Shown here in pieces: positions 24,801 through 34,080 of a stretch of 64,000 nt of DNA. The notes below the pieces were generated by a model, which had not been told where the DNA came from, made no database searches, and was given only the letters and a program-made list of their open reading frames with translations. Source of the stretch: Xylanimonas protaetiae (GTDB lineage: Bacteria > Actinomycetota > Actinomycetes > Actinomycetales > Cellulomonadaceae); assembly GCF_004135385.1 (NCBI RefSeq), contig NZ_CP035493.1, positions 186,001 through 250,000 on the forward strand, written 5' to 3'. The translations under genes and the position numbers were made by a program. Position 1 is the stretch's first letter. Each line of letters opens with the position of its first letter.

Positions 24801-27800
24801 GCCCGTCGTAGATCGTCGAGGATGCGATGTAGCCGGTGCCGGCGGTGTTCAGCGTCTTGGTGACGACCGCGTTGATGCCGGATGCGGCGACGGTGTAGGC
24901 GTAGGTGGTCGTCGCGGTGTCCGTGCCCTGGACACGCCCCGGCTCCCATACGCTGGTCAGCCGGCCGAGGGCGTCGTAGGTTCCGGTGGTGACGTTGCCG
25001 TTCGCGTCGGTCGTCTTCGTCGGTGCACCCCACGCCGGGTCCAGGACGGTCGTTGTCGTCAGCGCGGTGGCGGTGCCGGTGCCGTCCGGGTCAGGGGTGG
25101 TGGTCGCGGTGCTGGTCGTCAGGCCGTTGGCGTCGGTGTAGGTCGTGGCGGTCTTGCGTCCGAGCGCGTCGGTGACGGTCAGCGGGCGCCCGACCGCGTC
25201 GTACGTCGTCGTCGCGGTCGTGACGTAGCTGGCGGTGGTTCCGGAGTACGCCTTGACCGACTGCACCGTGGTGATCAGGCCCTTGGTCGGTGCGGCGCCG
25301 ACCGCGCCGCCGTCGTACGCGGTCCGGGTGTCCGAGATGACCTGCGCGGGACGCGCCGGGGTTGCGGCGCAGGCGACCCCGACGGTCTCGACGCGGGAGA
25401 CGGTGGACAGAATGTTGGCGTCGGTGTTGCGGGCGTAGGTGGTGCGGGTGCACCGGTCGTCGGCGGTGGTCGCGGTGTCGCCCTGGTCGTCGACGGTCGC
25501 GGGCATGCCGTAGGAGTCGTAGGTCACGACCGTCGACGTCGTGCGCGTGCCCCCGGTGATCGGGGTCGCCACGTCCGTGCGCGAGACGCCGACGTGGAAC
25601 GCCTGCTTGGACGCGTCGCTAACGGCGGTGGCAGTCGCCGCCGAACGCCACGGCGTCGATGTCGTGGTCGAGACGACCGTCGAGCCACCGTCGGAGTAGA
25701 CCGTGGTGCTACGCGGCTGGCCGGCGAACTGCTTGAGATCGGTGATGCCGTCGATCGCGATCGTGCGCTTGGCCTGAGCGTCGGTCGAGCTCGACCGGTC
25801 GCCGTCCATGCCCTGGAAGAACGTGGACACCGTCTTGCCGCGGGCTGCACCGAGCGCTGGTTCGCCTTGGCGGACGGTGACGGTCTTGAACCCGCGCCAG
25901 TCCGACCACGTCCGGTGCTTCGCCGGCGTCAGGTCGTCCGAGGTGTAGGCCCACGCGGGTCCGGCGTACTCGTAGTCCGTGCGGGTCGCGTCCGAGCGCC
26001 CGTCGCGGGGCTGCTCGGTGACCTGCGCGACGGCGTACTTGTGGAAGTACTCCATGACCGGCCCGCTCGAGCCTGCCGGGGTCCACCACACCGGGAGGCA
26101 CCGGCGGTCGTTCGACTCCGGGCTCGACGGTAGGGAGACGCTCGAGCCGTCGTTCACGCAGTCCTCGGGGGTGTAGACCACCGAGGTCTCCGCGCCGGAC
26201 TCAGAGACGATACTCGTGAGCCGGAACCGGGTCATCGGCGACCGACCGTCGCTCAGTGCGTCGACCCGGTTCGGCATCTGCGAGCCCACGAACGTGGTGG
26301 CCGGGAGCGTCACGGCCGGGGAGGCTCCGTTGCCTTGATGGGTGATCGACGAGAGCCAGAGCACCCTGTCGGACAGGTCGCCCGTGCCAGGGTCGGGAAA
26401 CTCGTGCCCGAGGGTCCAGGTGTCGACGGTGCGGAACGTGCCTGCGGCCGGGTCGGTGACGACCTGGGTGGTGGCCTTGGTGATCATCTTGCGGGTGAAG
26501 AACGACGGCGCCGTCTGCCCGGGGCACGAGGTTGCCCCGTCGGCGCAGATCAGGTCGAACGGGACGTCGGGCCAGGACGCCTTGGTCGCATCCGTCAGGT
26601 CGGCGGGCTCGCAGTCGGCGGACGCGCCCAGGCACCGCTCCGCGAGCGAGAAGCTCACGCGAGCCGGTGCGACCTGACCCTTCTCGGTCCCGGCACGAGT
26701 TCCGTACTCGAGACGTGCGAGGTTGCCACCGGCGACGTAGCTGGTGACGCCCTGACCGTTGTTGTACCCGTACCGGTTCCACTCGCGGCTGTAGAACAGC
26801 GACATGGAGTTGCCGAGCGTGTCCTGGACGTAGTCCAGGTTCCAGCGCCACCCCTGGTTGCAGCCCGAGGAAGCGAAGTCCGCCTGATAGCAGGGTTCGC
26901 CAGGCTGGTTTCCGTAGACCCGCACGGTCCACGCCGAGTACTGCTCGGCGTCGTCGGCGACCCGCTTGGACCGCCCGAACGTGTACACAGCTCCGTCTGG
27001 GGTGGTGACCTGCCAATACTCGCCGTCGGTGTCACCGTTACCCCACCCTGAGGGCAGGCGCAGACGGGTGACCCGCGTGTTGTCGTCGTTCGCGGCGACG
27101 AACGAGTCGGGCCCGGTCTTGACCAGCTCGGTCGCCCGCCCGCCCAGCACCAGGGTCGCGCCGTCGGAGTCCCAGCACAGATCGCCGACCGTCAACGACG
27201 CGTTGTTGCCGCCGGACTTGTCGTCGTTGCAGGGGATGTACTTGCGTTCGATGTACCCGCCCGTCGACAGGTCCCACCCGTCACCGACCGCCGAGGACTG
27301 GTTGTTCGTGCCCGTCGTCCGACCATCGAGAGACCCCGAGTCGTAGGTGAGTGCCACCTCGGGCTCCAGCCCGCCCGGCGTGGACGGCACCCGCAACGGG
27401 TAGGACCAGGAGAAGGAGCCGGTCTGCTCCGAGACCCCCCACGACGCCGCAGACGACAGCGGGGTGGCGCCCCAGTTGCCCGCCGCGCCTCCCACCCCGG
27501 CAGACACGCCCGCGATCAACGCCGCTGGCTCCACCCCGCCGACCTGTGCGGCCGCGAGCGTGACCGTCCCGGTGAACACGCCGTCGGTCACAGACTGGTC
27601 CGACGCCGGGGTCGCGACCAGGCACTCGGGGTCGTCCGGCGTCGTCGCCGCGCACGCCGGCAACGTGACCAGGCGGAGCCGGGACAGGTAGTCCTGCGAC
27701 TGACCTGCGACCGCATCGGAGACGTCGATCGAGAGCTGCACCTGTGATCCGGTCGACGTCTCGTCGGTCGCACCCAGGCTTTTACTCTTCGCCAGCGGCG

Positions 27801-28395
27801 AAGCGGTTCCCCCACCTACAGGCGCACGGACGTCCCGCGGGTCCGCCACCACGCCGTCGGGATCGGTCTGCACGGCGAGCGAGACCATCGCCACGTCCAG
27901 GCCGTGGGCTGCCGCATCCGCCAGCGAGTGCACCTGAGCCGAGACCCGGCTCAGCGCGTTCGCGGACGCCCCCCGACCTCGGACGTCGGGTGCTGACACC
28001 GCGACCGGGAACCCGTCGTCGGGTGTCTGCCCGAGCTCGAGGGTCGCGGTGGACTCTTCGAGCGCGTGCCCTTCCACCGGAGCGGCGGGGTCAGCTGCCG
28101 CGTCGGCCGTTGTCCCCGGCCCGGCGATGCCCCCCAGGGCGGTCGGTTCGACGTCGATCGCGGGGAACAGCTCGTCGGCGTTGCGCTCGTGAGAGTCGCT
28201 CTGCGCGAGCTGTTCACCGTGCGCGGTGCGCTCTTGGAGCGTCCACGCCTCTCGCTCCTCCTGCGACTCTGGTGTCGCCTGCGCCGGGACGCCCAGCCCC
28301 GCAGCCAGGAGCGCCGCCGTGGTGGTTGCCGCAGTCACGCTGCGGACGACCGAGCGAAGACCTGTGGGGATGACGGATCGCACGTTGTTCCTCAT
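21808..28395 (-). CDS. RHS-repeat polymorphic toxin with C-terminal HNH-like nuclease tip
   Basis: A 2195-residue secreted protein. Residues 1-41 form a signal peptide. An N-terminal beta-rich region runs to about 800. Many YD/RHS repeats (TYDAxGR-type, e.g. TTYDALGRLTS) occupy about 1000-1800. The RHS core sequence, with YYDPTLGVFVSVDP near 1870 and DPAGT shortly after, marks the end of the shell. The variable tip holds a glycine-rich hydrophobic stretch (about 1950-2040), then a C-terminal domain with VDHTIDLQLGG at 2144 onward (D2145, H2146) and paired Asn in SNM and SVNRSLG. This matches DH-N-N HNH nucleases. It likely acts in contact-dependent competition. The operon continues with its immunity gene. 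Confidence 0.85.
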   Translation of the reverse strand: MRNNVRSVIPTGLRSVVRSVTAATTTAALLAAGLGVPAQATPESQEEREAWTLQERTAHGEQLAQSDSHERNADELFPAIDVEPTALGGIAGPGTTADAAADPAAPVEGHALEESTATLELGQTPDDGFPVAVSAPDVRGRGASANALSRVSAQVHSLADAAAHGLDVAMVSLAVQTDPDGVVADPRDVRAPVGGGTASPLAKSKSLGATDETSTGSQVQLSIDVSDAVAGQSQDYLSRLRLVTLPACAATTPDDPECLVATPASDQSVTDGVFTGTVTLAAAQVGGVEPAALIAGVSAGVGGAAGNWGATPLSSAASWGVSEQTGSFSWSYPLRVPSTPGGLEPEVALTYDSGSLDGRTTGTNNQSSAVGDGWDLSTGGYIERKYIPCNDDKSGGNNASLTVGDLCWDSDGATLVLGGRATELVKTGPDSFVAANDDNTRVTRLRLPSGWGNGDTDGEYWQVTTPDGAVYTFGRSKRVADDAEQYSAWTVRVYGNQPGEPCYQADFASSGCNQGWRWNLDYVQDTLGNSMSLFYSREWNRYGYNNGQGVTSYVAGGNLARLEYGTRAGTEKGQVAPARVSFSLAERCLGASADCEPADLTDATKASWPDVPFDLICADGATSCPGQTAPSFFTRKMITKATTQVVTDPAAGTFRTVDTWTLGHEFPDPGTGDLSDRVLWLSSITHQGNGASPAVTLPATTFVGSQMPNRVDALSDGRSPMTRFRLTSIVSESGAETSVVYTPEDCVNDGSSVSLPSSPESNDRRCLPVWWTPAGSSGPVMEYFHKYAVAQVTEQPRDGRSDATRTDYEYAGPAWAYTSDDLTPAKHRTWSDWRGFKTVTVRQGEPALGAARGKTVSTFFQGMDGDRSSSTDAQAKRTIAIDGITDLKQFAGQPRSTTVYSDGGSTVVSTTTSTPWRSAATATAVSDASKQAFHVGVSRTDVATPITGGTRTTSTVVTYDSYGMPATVDDQGDTATTADDRCTRTTYARNTDANILSTVSRVETVGVACAATPARPAQVISDTRTAYDGGAVGAAPTKGLITTVQSVKAYSGTTASYVTTATTTYDAVGRPLTVTDALGRKTATTYTDANGLTTSTATTTPDPDGTGTATALTTTTVLDPAWGAPTKTTDANGNVTTGTYDALGRLTSVWEPGRVQGTDTATTTYAYTVAASGINAVVTKTLNTAGTGYIASSTIYDGLLRPRQTQTTSLDAANPGRVITDTIYDSRGLVKETDTGWLTTGTPAATLLGSPGAGALPSVTETTYDGAGRATAAIFKVQGTEKWRTTTTYGGDRVTVDPPTGATPTTTVSDARGNTTQLIEYLGASPSGSSQTTTYTYDVAGRLAGMKDAAGNTWTNTYDLLGRPTTASDPDKGTTTTTYDDAGQVITTTDARGKALAYTYDALGRRTTMRDTSTTGTVRASWAYDTAAKGKGLLASSSRIVGSSTYTTAVSGYDHHGRQLGTSVTLPTSAGALAGTYTSTVTYNVDGTIATQTVPKAGALTAETVYTNYDAAGMPRDMTGSAPNGVYALSSTWTAFGEPVYQDLGSNYSVQPNWSYELGTRRLASTWVLRDGQTGYDQSVTFTYDQAGNPTSVFDVPTNTSAPKDRQCFTYDGLRRLVNAWTPTSVACSTAPTVAALGGAAKYWNTYAYNTVGGRTTVTSHNTTDTITTSTYPTAGASGRPHAVTKTTAVTGTTTKTNTYAYDAAGNLTGRTLSGAKLQTLTWDPEGELASVAQDGNGDGDTADAAETDSYVYDADGNRLLRVQDGKTTAYLPGGTEATLSGTTVTAQRYYTFADKPVALRTGVGAAGTTTLISDGHQTAVLQVNQNGNVLTRNYTDPFGGRRNATTLAGDHGFLDKPVDTTGLTQVGARYYDPTLGVFVSVDPIMDLANPQQWNPYTYANNNPLAFWDPAGTRPLGPTDNPNDASGWKKTSSGWNWTQPKAKPPVAAQVPVRHAPSHSSGVNWRHVLGIAGGIAAGIGIGIGVAACIAATAGICAGVAAGVGTAVAGGAAAGGVGAAVTYGVTGDNGRYSWSGFGRTVGTGALAGGIFGGAGYGVTAGLTRVTALNGTRTLAANTAEDGVSLSLRYKDGWTAAQRAAADGKVAALNNAAQAGQLRVTAAQRSGTSASSRYRSAGNTVPRGADVDHTIDLQLGGLDDISNMSPLDLSVNRSLGSQIGHQLRGVAPGTCVVAVGIC

Positions 28396-28406
28396 GGTGG
28401 TTGTCC

Positions 28407-31400
28407 TCAGGCGCCCTGGTCGGAGAGCTGCGCGATCCGGATGATCTGCTCGTCCTTCACGGGCGCCTTGTACACGCGCACGTCATCGACCGCGCCGACA
28501 AACCCGTTGCCCGGAACGTACGCGCCAGCGGAGTTCTTCACGATGCCCTGTCCCACGCGCATCGCCCCGTAGGAGGCCCACGTCGGGACGGGTACGCCCG
28601 TGGTCGGCTTGATGCTGTCCGCCAGCTGCTCTGGTCGGCACGTGCGATCCGTGGAGTTCGGGTCGCACACCACGATCTCCATCGTGCTGGTCGCCGGGGT
28701 GTAGCGGGCTGCGATCAGAACCCACGTGTTGGTCACCGGGATCGGCGAGACGGCGCGGGTGACGCCGGTCGCAGCCGCGTCAGTGTCAGCGGTCGTCTTG
28801 GTGAAGGCCCAGCACACGGTGGCGCACCCGGTGCCGCCCTTGACGAGACCGAGGGTGAAAGCCGACGTCTTCGTGCCGTCCAGAGAGACCACCACGCCGT
28901 CGGTGGCCGGCGTGAGCGTCGACGGCTTGACCCATGCCGTGACAGTGAACCCGTCACCCGGACGCTCGATCACCGGCGCGACGAACCCGTTTGAGTCCTT
29001 CGCGACCCCGGAAGCGGCACCGGCCACGAGGTTGAGCGCTTGGTCGGTCGTCCCGGCAAGGCCCCAGGACTGGTAGACGCCAGTCGTCCGGGCCGGGCTC
29101 GCTGCGAACACCAGGTTCTGGACGGTCGTGTCCTTCATCGGCGTCTCACCGGCGCGGTCCGGGGCAGACGGTGACCAGTCCGGGATCGTGGCAGCGGCGG
29201 CGTCCATCGTCCAGTACGCGGCAACCGGGGGCGCCGCGATCGCGAAGCGGAACGTCGTCTTGCCCGACACGTTGCCCGCCTTGTCGACCGCCATCACTAC
29301 GAGGCGGTGCGATCCGGACGTGATCGTCGACGGCAGCGTGATCTTCAGGTCCTGGTTCGCGTCGGCTGCCGAGGCAGTCTTGCCAGATGGGTCATCGGCG
29401 TCGAACACGAACTTGTATCCCGCCACATCCGTCGCCGTGTCGGTCACAGTGAACGTACGGTCAGCGGCCGCCGGCATCGGGACGACGAGCGTCTGGCTGA
29501 ACTTCGCCGACGTCACCGACGGGTTCGCCGGCGCCGTGCCGTCGTAGGTGAACCAGCAGCTCGCCATCGGCCCGTACACGCCTGCCGCGCGAGCGGCCAC
29601 GTCACGGCCGCCGACCTTCCAGTTGTACTTCGTGTTCGTGACCAAGACCCCCGCCGGGACCGTGTGCGTGAACGTGTTGCCTTGGGTGTCCTCAGCCAGG
29701 TTGTTGACGTTCGTGCCTGCCGGGTTGATCAGGTCGAAGTTGCGGATCACCTTCCCGCCATCCGGATCCGAGACCGTCCACGAGAAGCTCGGCGTCGAGT
29801 CGTTGATCAGCGCCGGGGACGCCGACGTGCCGCACGCCTTGCCTGACGGCGACGTCATCGAGTACGCCGATGGTGCGTTGGGCAGACGGTTCCACGTCAC
29901 CGAGAGGCGCGGGTTCTCGTACCGCTTCCAGCCAGTGATCGTGCCCTCATCGGCTGCGAACACGCCCAGCGTGATCTGGTCGGAGTTCGCGTCTGCGGAG
30001 TACTGTGCGGCACCGAGGACGCTGAACGACACATCCCGTGCGTTGGAGCATGCTGCCTTGTGCGCCAGCGACGCGGATGCCTGCACGCTGATGTGGGACG
30101 GCTGCGCGTTCCACGTCGTGCCCGAACTGATGCCGCCCGTGTGCCAGATATTCACCGGGGTGGCCGTGCACGAGTACGAGTGCTGACCATAGAGCGTGAG
30201 CGTCGCCGACTGAATGTCCGCGCTCTGCGCCGCGTTCAGGCCCGCCGCGCTGAACTGGAAGTACGAGCGGTAGATGTTCACGCCCGAGCAGCCCAGGTTG
30301 GGGTCGCAGCGCCCCACCCCGTAGTTCGTCACGTCGTTCCAGTGCGCCGTGGTCGGCCAACCCGACTGCACGTAGGCGCGCCCCGTCACCGACCCCGACA
30401 CCGACGGGTCGATGTACAGCGGGAACACTGCGTCGTCGACGAGGCCTTCGTCGATCCCGAGCGCCAGGTCCTCACCGTCACCACCGATCGTCACCTCGAG
30501 CGGGGCAACCGTGTCGCCGTCGACCGGCGCAGCATCCCGGTCAGCCGGCTCCAGCTCACCGAGGTCAGATGGGTCCGCCCCCACGATCCCTTCGTCAGCC
30601 AGCATCTCAGCAGCCAACGGTGCGGAGAGCGGAGCAAGCGCAGGTGAGAGCCCCTGCACTGGGGCGGTTGCCGAGGGCAGCGTGTCCGCGGACGAGTCCC
30701 ACGCCGTCGGCGCCGGGGCCGTGAACACCACATCACCCGACTCGTCGACTGCGTCCAGGTCACCGTTGGCGCCTTGGTCCCACGACAATCCCTCGGACAG
30801 GTCCACCGGGATCACCAGGTCTGCCAGCCCCGGCTGCGCCAACGCCTCCGCCGACTCGACTCGCAGGACCTCGGAGAAGCCAGATCCGTCCGACGCGACC
30901 GTCACGATCAGGTCGACACCGTCCAGCACACCCGCGTACGTCAACTGACCCGCATCGGCGTCCACCACCGGGGCGGGCAGGTCGAACGGCATGTCATACG
31001 TCAGCTCGTGCCCGTCCTTTGCCGCGACGGCCAGCGGCTGACCCGGCGTGCCGTCCGAGAACGACATCGCCACTGCCGGCGCCGCCAGTCCGATGCGCCC
31101 GTCCTGAGGGGCCCTGAACGACGTGTCCACCGGGACCCACTGACCGTCGGCCGTCAGCGACCGCTCCGCCTCAACCGTCGTCGACCACTGGACCAGACCA
31201 TCAGCGAGGACCGTCGTCTTCGACCACGGATCGGTCAGGCCCGACACGACGACATCCGTCCCGCAGGCCCCTGCGAGAGCCCCGGCCTCCTCGATGGTCG
31301 GAGCGGCATCGGCACACGGCACTGATGCACTCGCATCCGTCTCCTCCGCGACCGCGGGGCTGGCGCCCAGGGCACCTACCGCGCACACGGCCAGCACCGC

Positions 31401-31445
31401 GGTCATCGCCGTAGCACGTCGGGACAGAGAGTAGACAGCCTTCAT
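28407..31445 (-). CDS. Secreted DNRLRE/LamG-type protein, RHS partner
   Basis: A 1012-residue exported protein with a signal peptide (MKAVYSLSRRATAMTAVLAV onward, cleaved near residue 34). The middle (about 340-500) resembles the DNRLRE domain (AYVQSGWPTTAHWND, YRSYFQFSAAGL, ATLTLYGQ, then SFSVLGAAQYS). Fibronectin/Ig-like segments follow (FSWTVSDPDG). The C-terminal ~230 residues form a LamG/concanavalin-like fold (AAYWTMD.., GDGFTVTAWVKPS, GFVGAVDDVRVYKAPV). In actinobacteria such proteins are encoded directly before RHS proteins and may display or package them. It ends 11 bases before the RHS start. ATG 31443-31445 was chosen for its signal peptide. Confidence 0.75.
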   Translation of the reverse strand: MKAVYSLSRRATAMTAVLAVCAVGALGASPAVAEETDASASVPCADAAPTIEEAGALAGACGTDVVVSGLTDPWSKTTVLADGLVQWSTTVEAERSLTADGQWVPVDTSFRAPQDGRIGLAAPAVAMSFSDGTPGQPLAVAAKDGHELTYDMPFDLPAPVVDADAGQLTYAGVLDGVDLIVTVASDGSGFSEVLRVESAEALAQPGLADLVIPVDLSEGLSWDQGANGDLDAVDESGDVVFTAPAPTAWDSSADTLPSATAPVQGLSPALAPLSAPLAAEMLADEGIVGADPSDLGELEPADRDAAPVDGDTVAPLEVTIGGDGEDLALGIDEGLVDDAVFPLYIDPSVSGSVTGRAYVQSGWPTTAHWNDVTNYGVGRCDPNLGCSGVNIYRSYFQFSAAGLNAAQSADIQSATLTLYGQHSYSCTATPVNIWHTGGISSGTTWNAQPSHISVQASASLAHKAACSNARDVSFSVLGAAQYSADANSDQITLGVFAADEGTITGWKRYENPRLSVTWNRLPNAPSAYSMTSPSGKACGTSASPALINDSTPSFSWTVSDPDGGKVIRNFDLINPAGTNVNNLAEDTQGNTFTHTVPAGVLVTNTKYNWKVGGRDVAARAAGVYGPMASCWFTYDGTAPANPSVTSAKFSQTLVVPMPAAADRTFTVTDTATDVAGYKFVFDADDPSGKTASAADANQDLKITLPSTITSGSHRLVVMAVDKAGNVSGKTTFRFAIAAPPVAAYWTMDAAAATIPDWSPSAPDRAGETPMKDTTVQNLVFAASPARTTGVYQSWGLAGTTDQALNLVAGAASGVAKDSNGFVAPVIERPGDGFTVTAWVKPSTLTPATDGVVVSLDGTKTSAFTLGLVKGGTGCATVCWAFTKTTADTDAAATGVTRAVSPIPVTNTWVLIAARYTPATSTMEIVVCDPNSTDRTCRPEQLADSIKPTTGVPVPTWASYGAMRVGQGIVKNSAGAYVPGNGFVGAVDDVRVYKAPVKDEQIIRIAQLSDQGA

Positions 31446-31957
31446 CGCACCGCCCAAGGAGAAGCCGACCCCGCTCTCCGCGGAACCGGCACAACAAGAA
31501 GGAGAATCAGCAGCCATCGAGCGATCGCTTTCCTCGCCTACGGCAACCGCAACGTAGAGACCCACCGCACACCCAGGCAATGACGAGAACCCGCCACACC
31601 CATGGCTTGACAGTCCGGACCGCTTCGGCATGTCAGCGTCCGGGCGCCGCCTGACGAACATGGAGAGACCCCGAGCGGCAATCTGCTCCGGGGCGATCCA
31701 CGGAAGCCTCTCAGGCGATGACGGGAGGCCGCAGTGCACGCGAACGGCGACGCCACACGGCGCGAGCAGGAAGCCCGCCGAAGGCTCCACACGAGAAACT
31801 GACGATCGGGTGGGTAACCTCGTCGCGGGCGAGGATTGGATGCGTCCCTGATGGTCAGCGCGCGCCTGCGGGACTACTCGGCCGGCGAGAGTGGCGTACT
31901 CGGACCTCGGGAATGTCCGGCTCGTCGACCCCAAGGCCAACTGAATCTGTGGCCGCT

Positions 31958-32047
31958 CCAGTGCGGGATCTGGGCAGCGTCGAGCACGGCACAGAGCTCG
32001 TCGACGGCGTCGTTCTCCTCGCGCACGTAGGAGATGAAAACGTGCTT
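31958..32047 (-). pseudogene. TIR-domain fragment (decayed gene)
   Basis: Thirty codons on the minus strand read KHVFISYVREENDAVDEL, then CAVLDAAQIPHW, which closely fits the opening strand, box-1 and second-helix region of TIR domains (typical HVFISYVRED..VDRL..AL..AGIPVW). An in-frame stop lies upstream with no start codon between, and the frame closes about 26 codons downstream without the rest of the domain. It is therefore a remnant, probably of a TIR-containing defence or effector gene. Confidence 0.55.
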
Positions 32048-32463
32048 GGATCCGGGCCGACCGTGGCCGCGTCGGTAGCCGCGGGTACGACTGCCCTGGC
32101 CTACCTGTCCGGTGCGACCTCACCGGCTACATCCCGAACGCACCTGGCACGGACGGATGGAGTGAGGTTGCCAAGCGTGGGGAAGATCGAAGCCCTTCAG
32201 GCCAGCCCTGCGATCGGCCGCAGCACTCGTCGGTGCTCAAGAGCCGTCTCTCCCTTGGCCGTCCACGACACGGTTGCCTCGGTTGCGCTCGCTCCCATCA
32301 TCACGCGACGCGCTCCGTGATGACTGCGTCGGGCGGTTGTGTGCGTGCCGCGAGACAGGCGCTTGGGGCTGAAGTCCAACGTGTTCCGGCGGTTCGCCTC
32401 TCGCGGTGCCTCTCCCCCCTGAGTCTTCGAAGGCCGGCGCTTCCGTCTCCAGGCCAACCGCCA

Positions 32464-32503
32464 CGCACACCTGATCACGAGACCCAGCCCCGGGAGGCTC
32501 GTG
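32464..32503 (+). promoter_or_regulatory. Leader with GCACACCT motif, copy 2
   Basis: GCACACCT at 32465-32472, followed by TGATCA and a GGGAGG ribosome binding site at 32492-32497, precedes the ArdC-like gene. The same core octamer precedes three other backbone genes of the element. Confidence 0.4.
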
Positions 32504-33538
32504 ATGTACCGCAACCACACGCAGGTCGAGGACCGTGAGGCGAAGCTCGACGCGCTGCATGCCAGGCTGGCCGACGCGGTCGGTGCGCTGACGACCGAGG
32601 CGGACTGGCGGCGGGCGATCGAGTTCGCCGCGCGGTTCCGTCAGCGCAGCTTCGGCAACTCGATGTTGATCTTCGTCCAACATTCGGCGGCGTACGAGGC
32701 GGGGCGCGTCCCGGAGCCGACGCCGACGTATGTGGCCGGGTACGGGCAGTGGAGGCTGTTGGGCCGGCAGGTGCTCAAGGGGCAGTCCGGGTACATGATC
32801 TTCGCCCCGGTGACCAAGCGGATGGTCGCGGCCAACCCGCAGGCTGGGCCGTGGCGGGAGCTGGGTCGCGGTGAGCGACCGGACCCGGGCGAGACGGTGC
32901 GTACCCGTCTGGTCGGCACGCGCCCGGCGTACGTGTGGGATGTGTCCCAGACCGACGGCGACCCCCTCCCGGTTCCGCCTGCGCCGCACCTGCTCGAGGG
33001 GGCAGCTCCAGCCGGGTTGTGGGACGGGCTGGCCACGCAGGTCGCTGAGCACGGCTTCGCGATGCGCGAGGTTCCTGATGCCGCCGGGATCGGTGGCGCG
33101 AACGGGCTGACCGACTACCGGGACGCAACCGTCACGGTCCGCGCGGACATGGACGACGCCGCCCGGGCGAAGACGCTCGCGCACGAACTGGCTCACGTGA
33201 TGCTCCACGGCCCGGGGAATGAGGAGGCGGGGATGCATCGCGGGGTCGCGGAGGTCGAGGCCGAGGCGGTCGCGCTGATGACGCTCGCCTCTCACGATGT
33301 CGACACCTCCAGGTACACGGTCCCGTACGTGGCGGAGTGGGCGTCGTCGGTCTCGGCGGACCCGGTGCAGGTCGTAACGTCTACGTTCGATCGGGTGCGG
33401 CGCACGGCGCTGGCGATCCTGGATCGTCTGGACACCGTGCAGGTCGGTGGGGGTGCACCGCCCGGTCTGGCCGAGGCCGTACGGCTCTCTCCTGCGGCCG
33501 TGCCGGACGCCGACCCGGTGGTGGGGGTGTCGTTGTGA
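32504..33538 (+). CDS. ArdC-type antirestriction protein
   Basis: A 344-residue protein. The N-terminal ~110 residues are an ArdC/LtrC-like ssDNA-binding domain (RFRQRSFGNSMLIFVQ, then VAGYGQWRLLGRQVLKGQSG). The C-terminal domain is a zincin-type metallopeptidase with HELAHVMLH (HExxH) at about residues 226-234 and a downstream EVEAEAVALM block supplying the third ligand. ArdC proteins protect incoming single-stranded DNA from host restriction and bind ssDNA. It is the first gene of the third backbone segment. ATG 32504 fits the GGGAGG spacing; GTG 32501 is possible. Confidence 0.85.
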   Translation: MYRNHTQVEDREAKLDALHARLADAVGALTTEADWRRAIEFAARFRQRSFGNSMLIFVQHSAAYEAGRVPEPTPTYVAGYGQWRLLGRQVLKGQSGYMIFAPVTKRMVAANPQAGPWRELGRGERPDPGETVRTRLVGTRPAYVWDVSQTDGDPLPVPPAPHLLEGAAPAGLWDGLATQVAEHGFAMREVPDAAGIGGANGLTDYRDATVTVRADMDDAARAKTLAHELAHVMLHGPGNEEAGMHRGVAEVEAEAVALMTLASHDVDTSRYTVPYVAEWASSVSADPVQVVTSTFDRVRRTALAILDRLDTVQVGGGAPPGLAEAVRLSPAAVPDADPVVGVSL

Positions 33539-34080
33539 GACGGCCGCCGCGGATCCCCGTCGTCTTGCCGCGGGTGCGGATCGTCGTCGGTGAGGACGAG
33601 CAGCTGGCCGTGACGGTCGACGACGCGTCGTTCCCGGTCGAGCCGGAGTGGGCGAACCTGGGTCTGGACGCGATCGGTCACGTCATGGACGCCGCCGTCG
33701 CGCGCGTGGGTCAGGTCGCTCGGGTGGACGTCACGATGCCGGACGGGTCGACGATGTCGGAGATCGTCACCCCCGACGAGCCCGCGGCCGGCGCCCGCAC
33801 CGACGCACCCCCGCCCGCACCTGTGCGTGGGCCGGTGCCGACGTCGGCGGGCGGGTCGTTCCTGGGCGTTGCCGAGCCCGGGTTCCGGCCCGGGGAGAAG
33901 GTGAGCATCGCCGTCGTCGTCGCCTCGTCGGTCGCGACGCGTGAGGGGGTGGCGGCGTTGCGGATGCCACCGGGCCTCCTGGCGCGCAGGCCGTTCACGA
34001 TGGTGCTGCTCGGGCACGACTCGGGCTACCTCGTCGTCCACGACCCCACCCTGGCCGCCGGGCAGGCGGGTGCGGCATGA
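33535..34080 (+). CDS. Hypothetical element protein, 181 residues
   Basis: Coupled by overlap to both neighbours (GTGA at the start, ATGA at the end). Residues 10-70 form an alpha/beta segment (VVLPRVRIVVGEDEQLAVTVD). A Pro/Ala-rich linker (about 85-105) joins it to a C-terminal domain with FRPGEKVSIAVVVASSVA and PFTMVLLGHDSGYLVVHD. I know no family. Similar unassigned genes sit between ArdC and coupling-protein genes in actinobacterial elements, so a transfer or DNA-processing accessory role is possible. Confidence 0.6.
   Translation: MRRPPRIPVVLPRVRIVVGEDEQLAVTVDDASFPVEPEWANLGLDAIGHVMDAAVARVGQVARVDVTMPDGSTMSEIVTPDEPAAGARTDAPPPAPVRGPVPTSAGGSFLGVAEPGFRPGEKVSIAVVVASSVATREGVAALRMPPGLLARRPFTMVLLGHDSGYLVVHDPTLAAGQAGAA

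Larger units (their letters stand above)
31446..32503. other. Long intergenic region right of the toxin operon
   Basis: About 1 kb without an intact gene. It should contain the promoter of the toxin operon just right of 31,445. It includes the TIR-domain remnant at 31,958-32,047. A short minus-strand frame (MMGASATEATVSWTAKG.., about 32,220-32,320) is of doubtful meaning. The last 40 bases form the leader of the ArdC gene. This looks like decayed accessory DNA at the right edge of cargo 2. Confidence 0.5.

Noticed and set aside
22498-26133. A 1211-codon plus-strand open frame opposite the RHS gene
   Set aside because: It is a high-GC antisense shadow of the RHS repeats: Arg/Gly/Val-rich, no ribosome binding site, no family.
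22700-27000. CRISPR or DNA satellite in the toxin gene
   Set aside because: The repeats are degenerate and in frame, encoding RHS/YD protein repeats.
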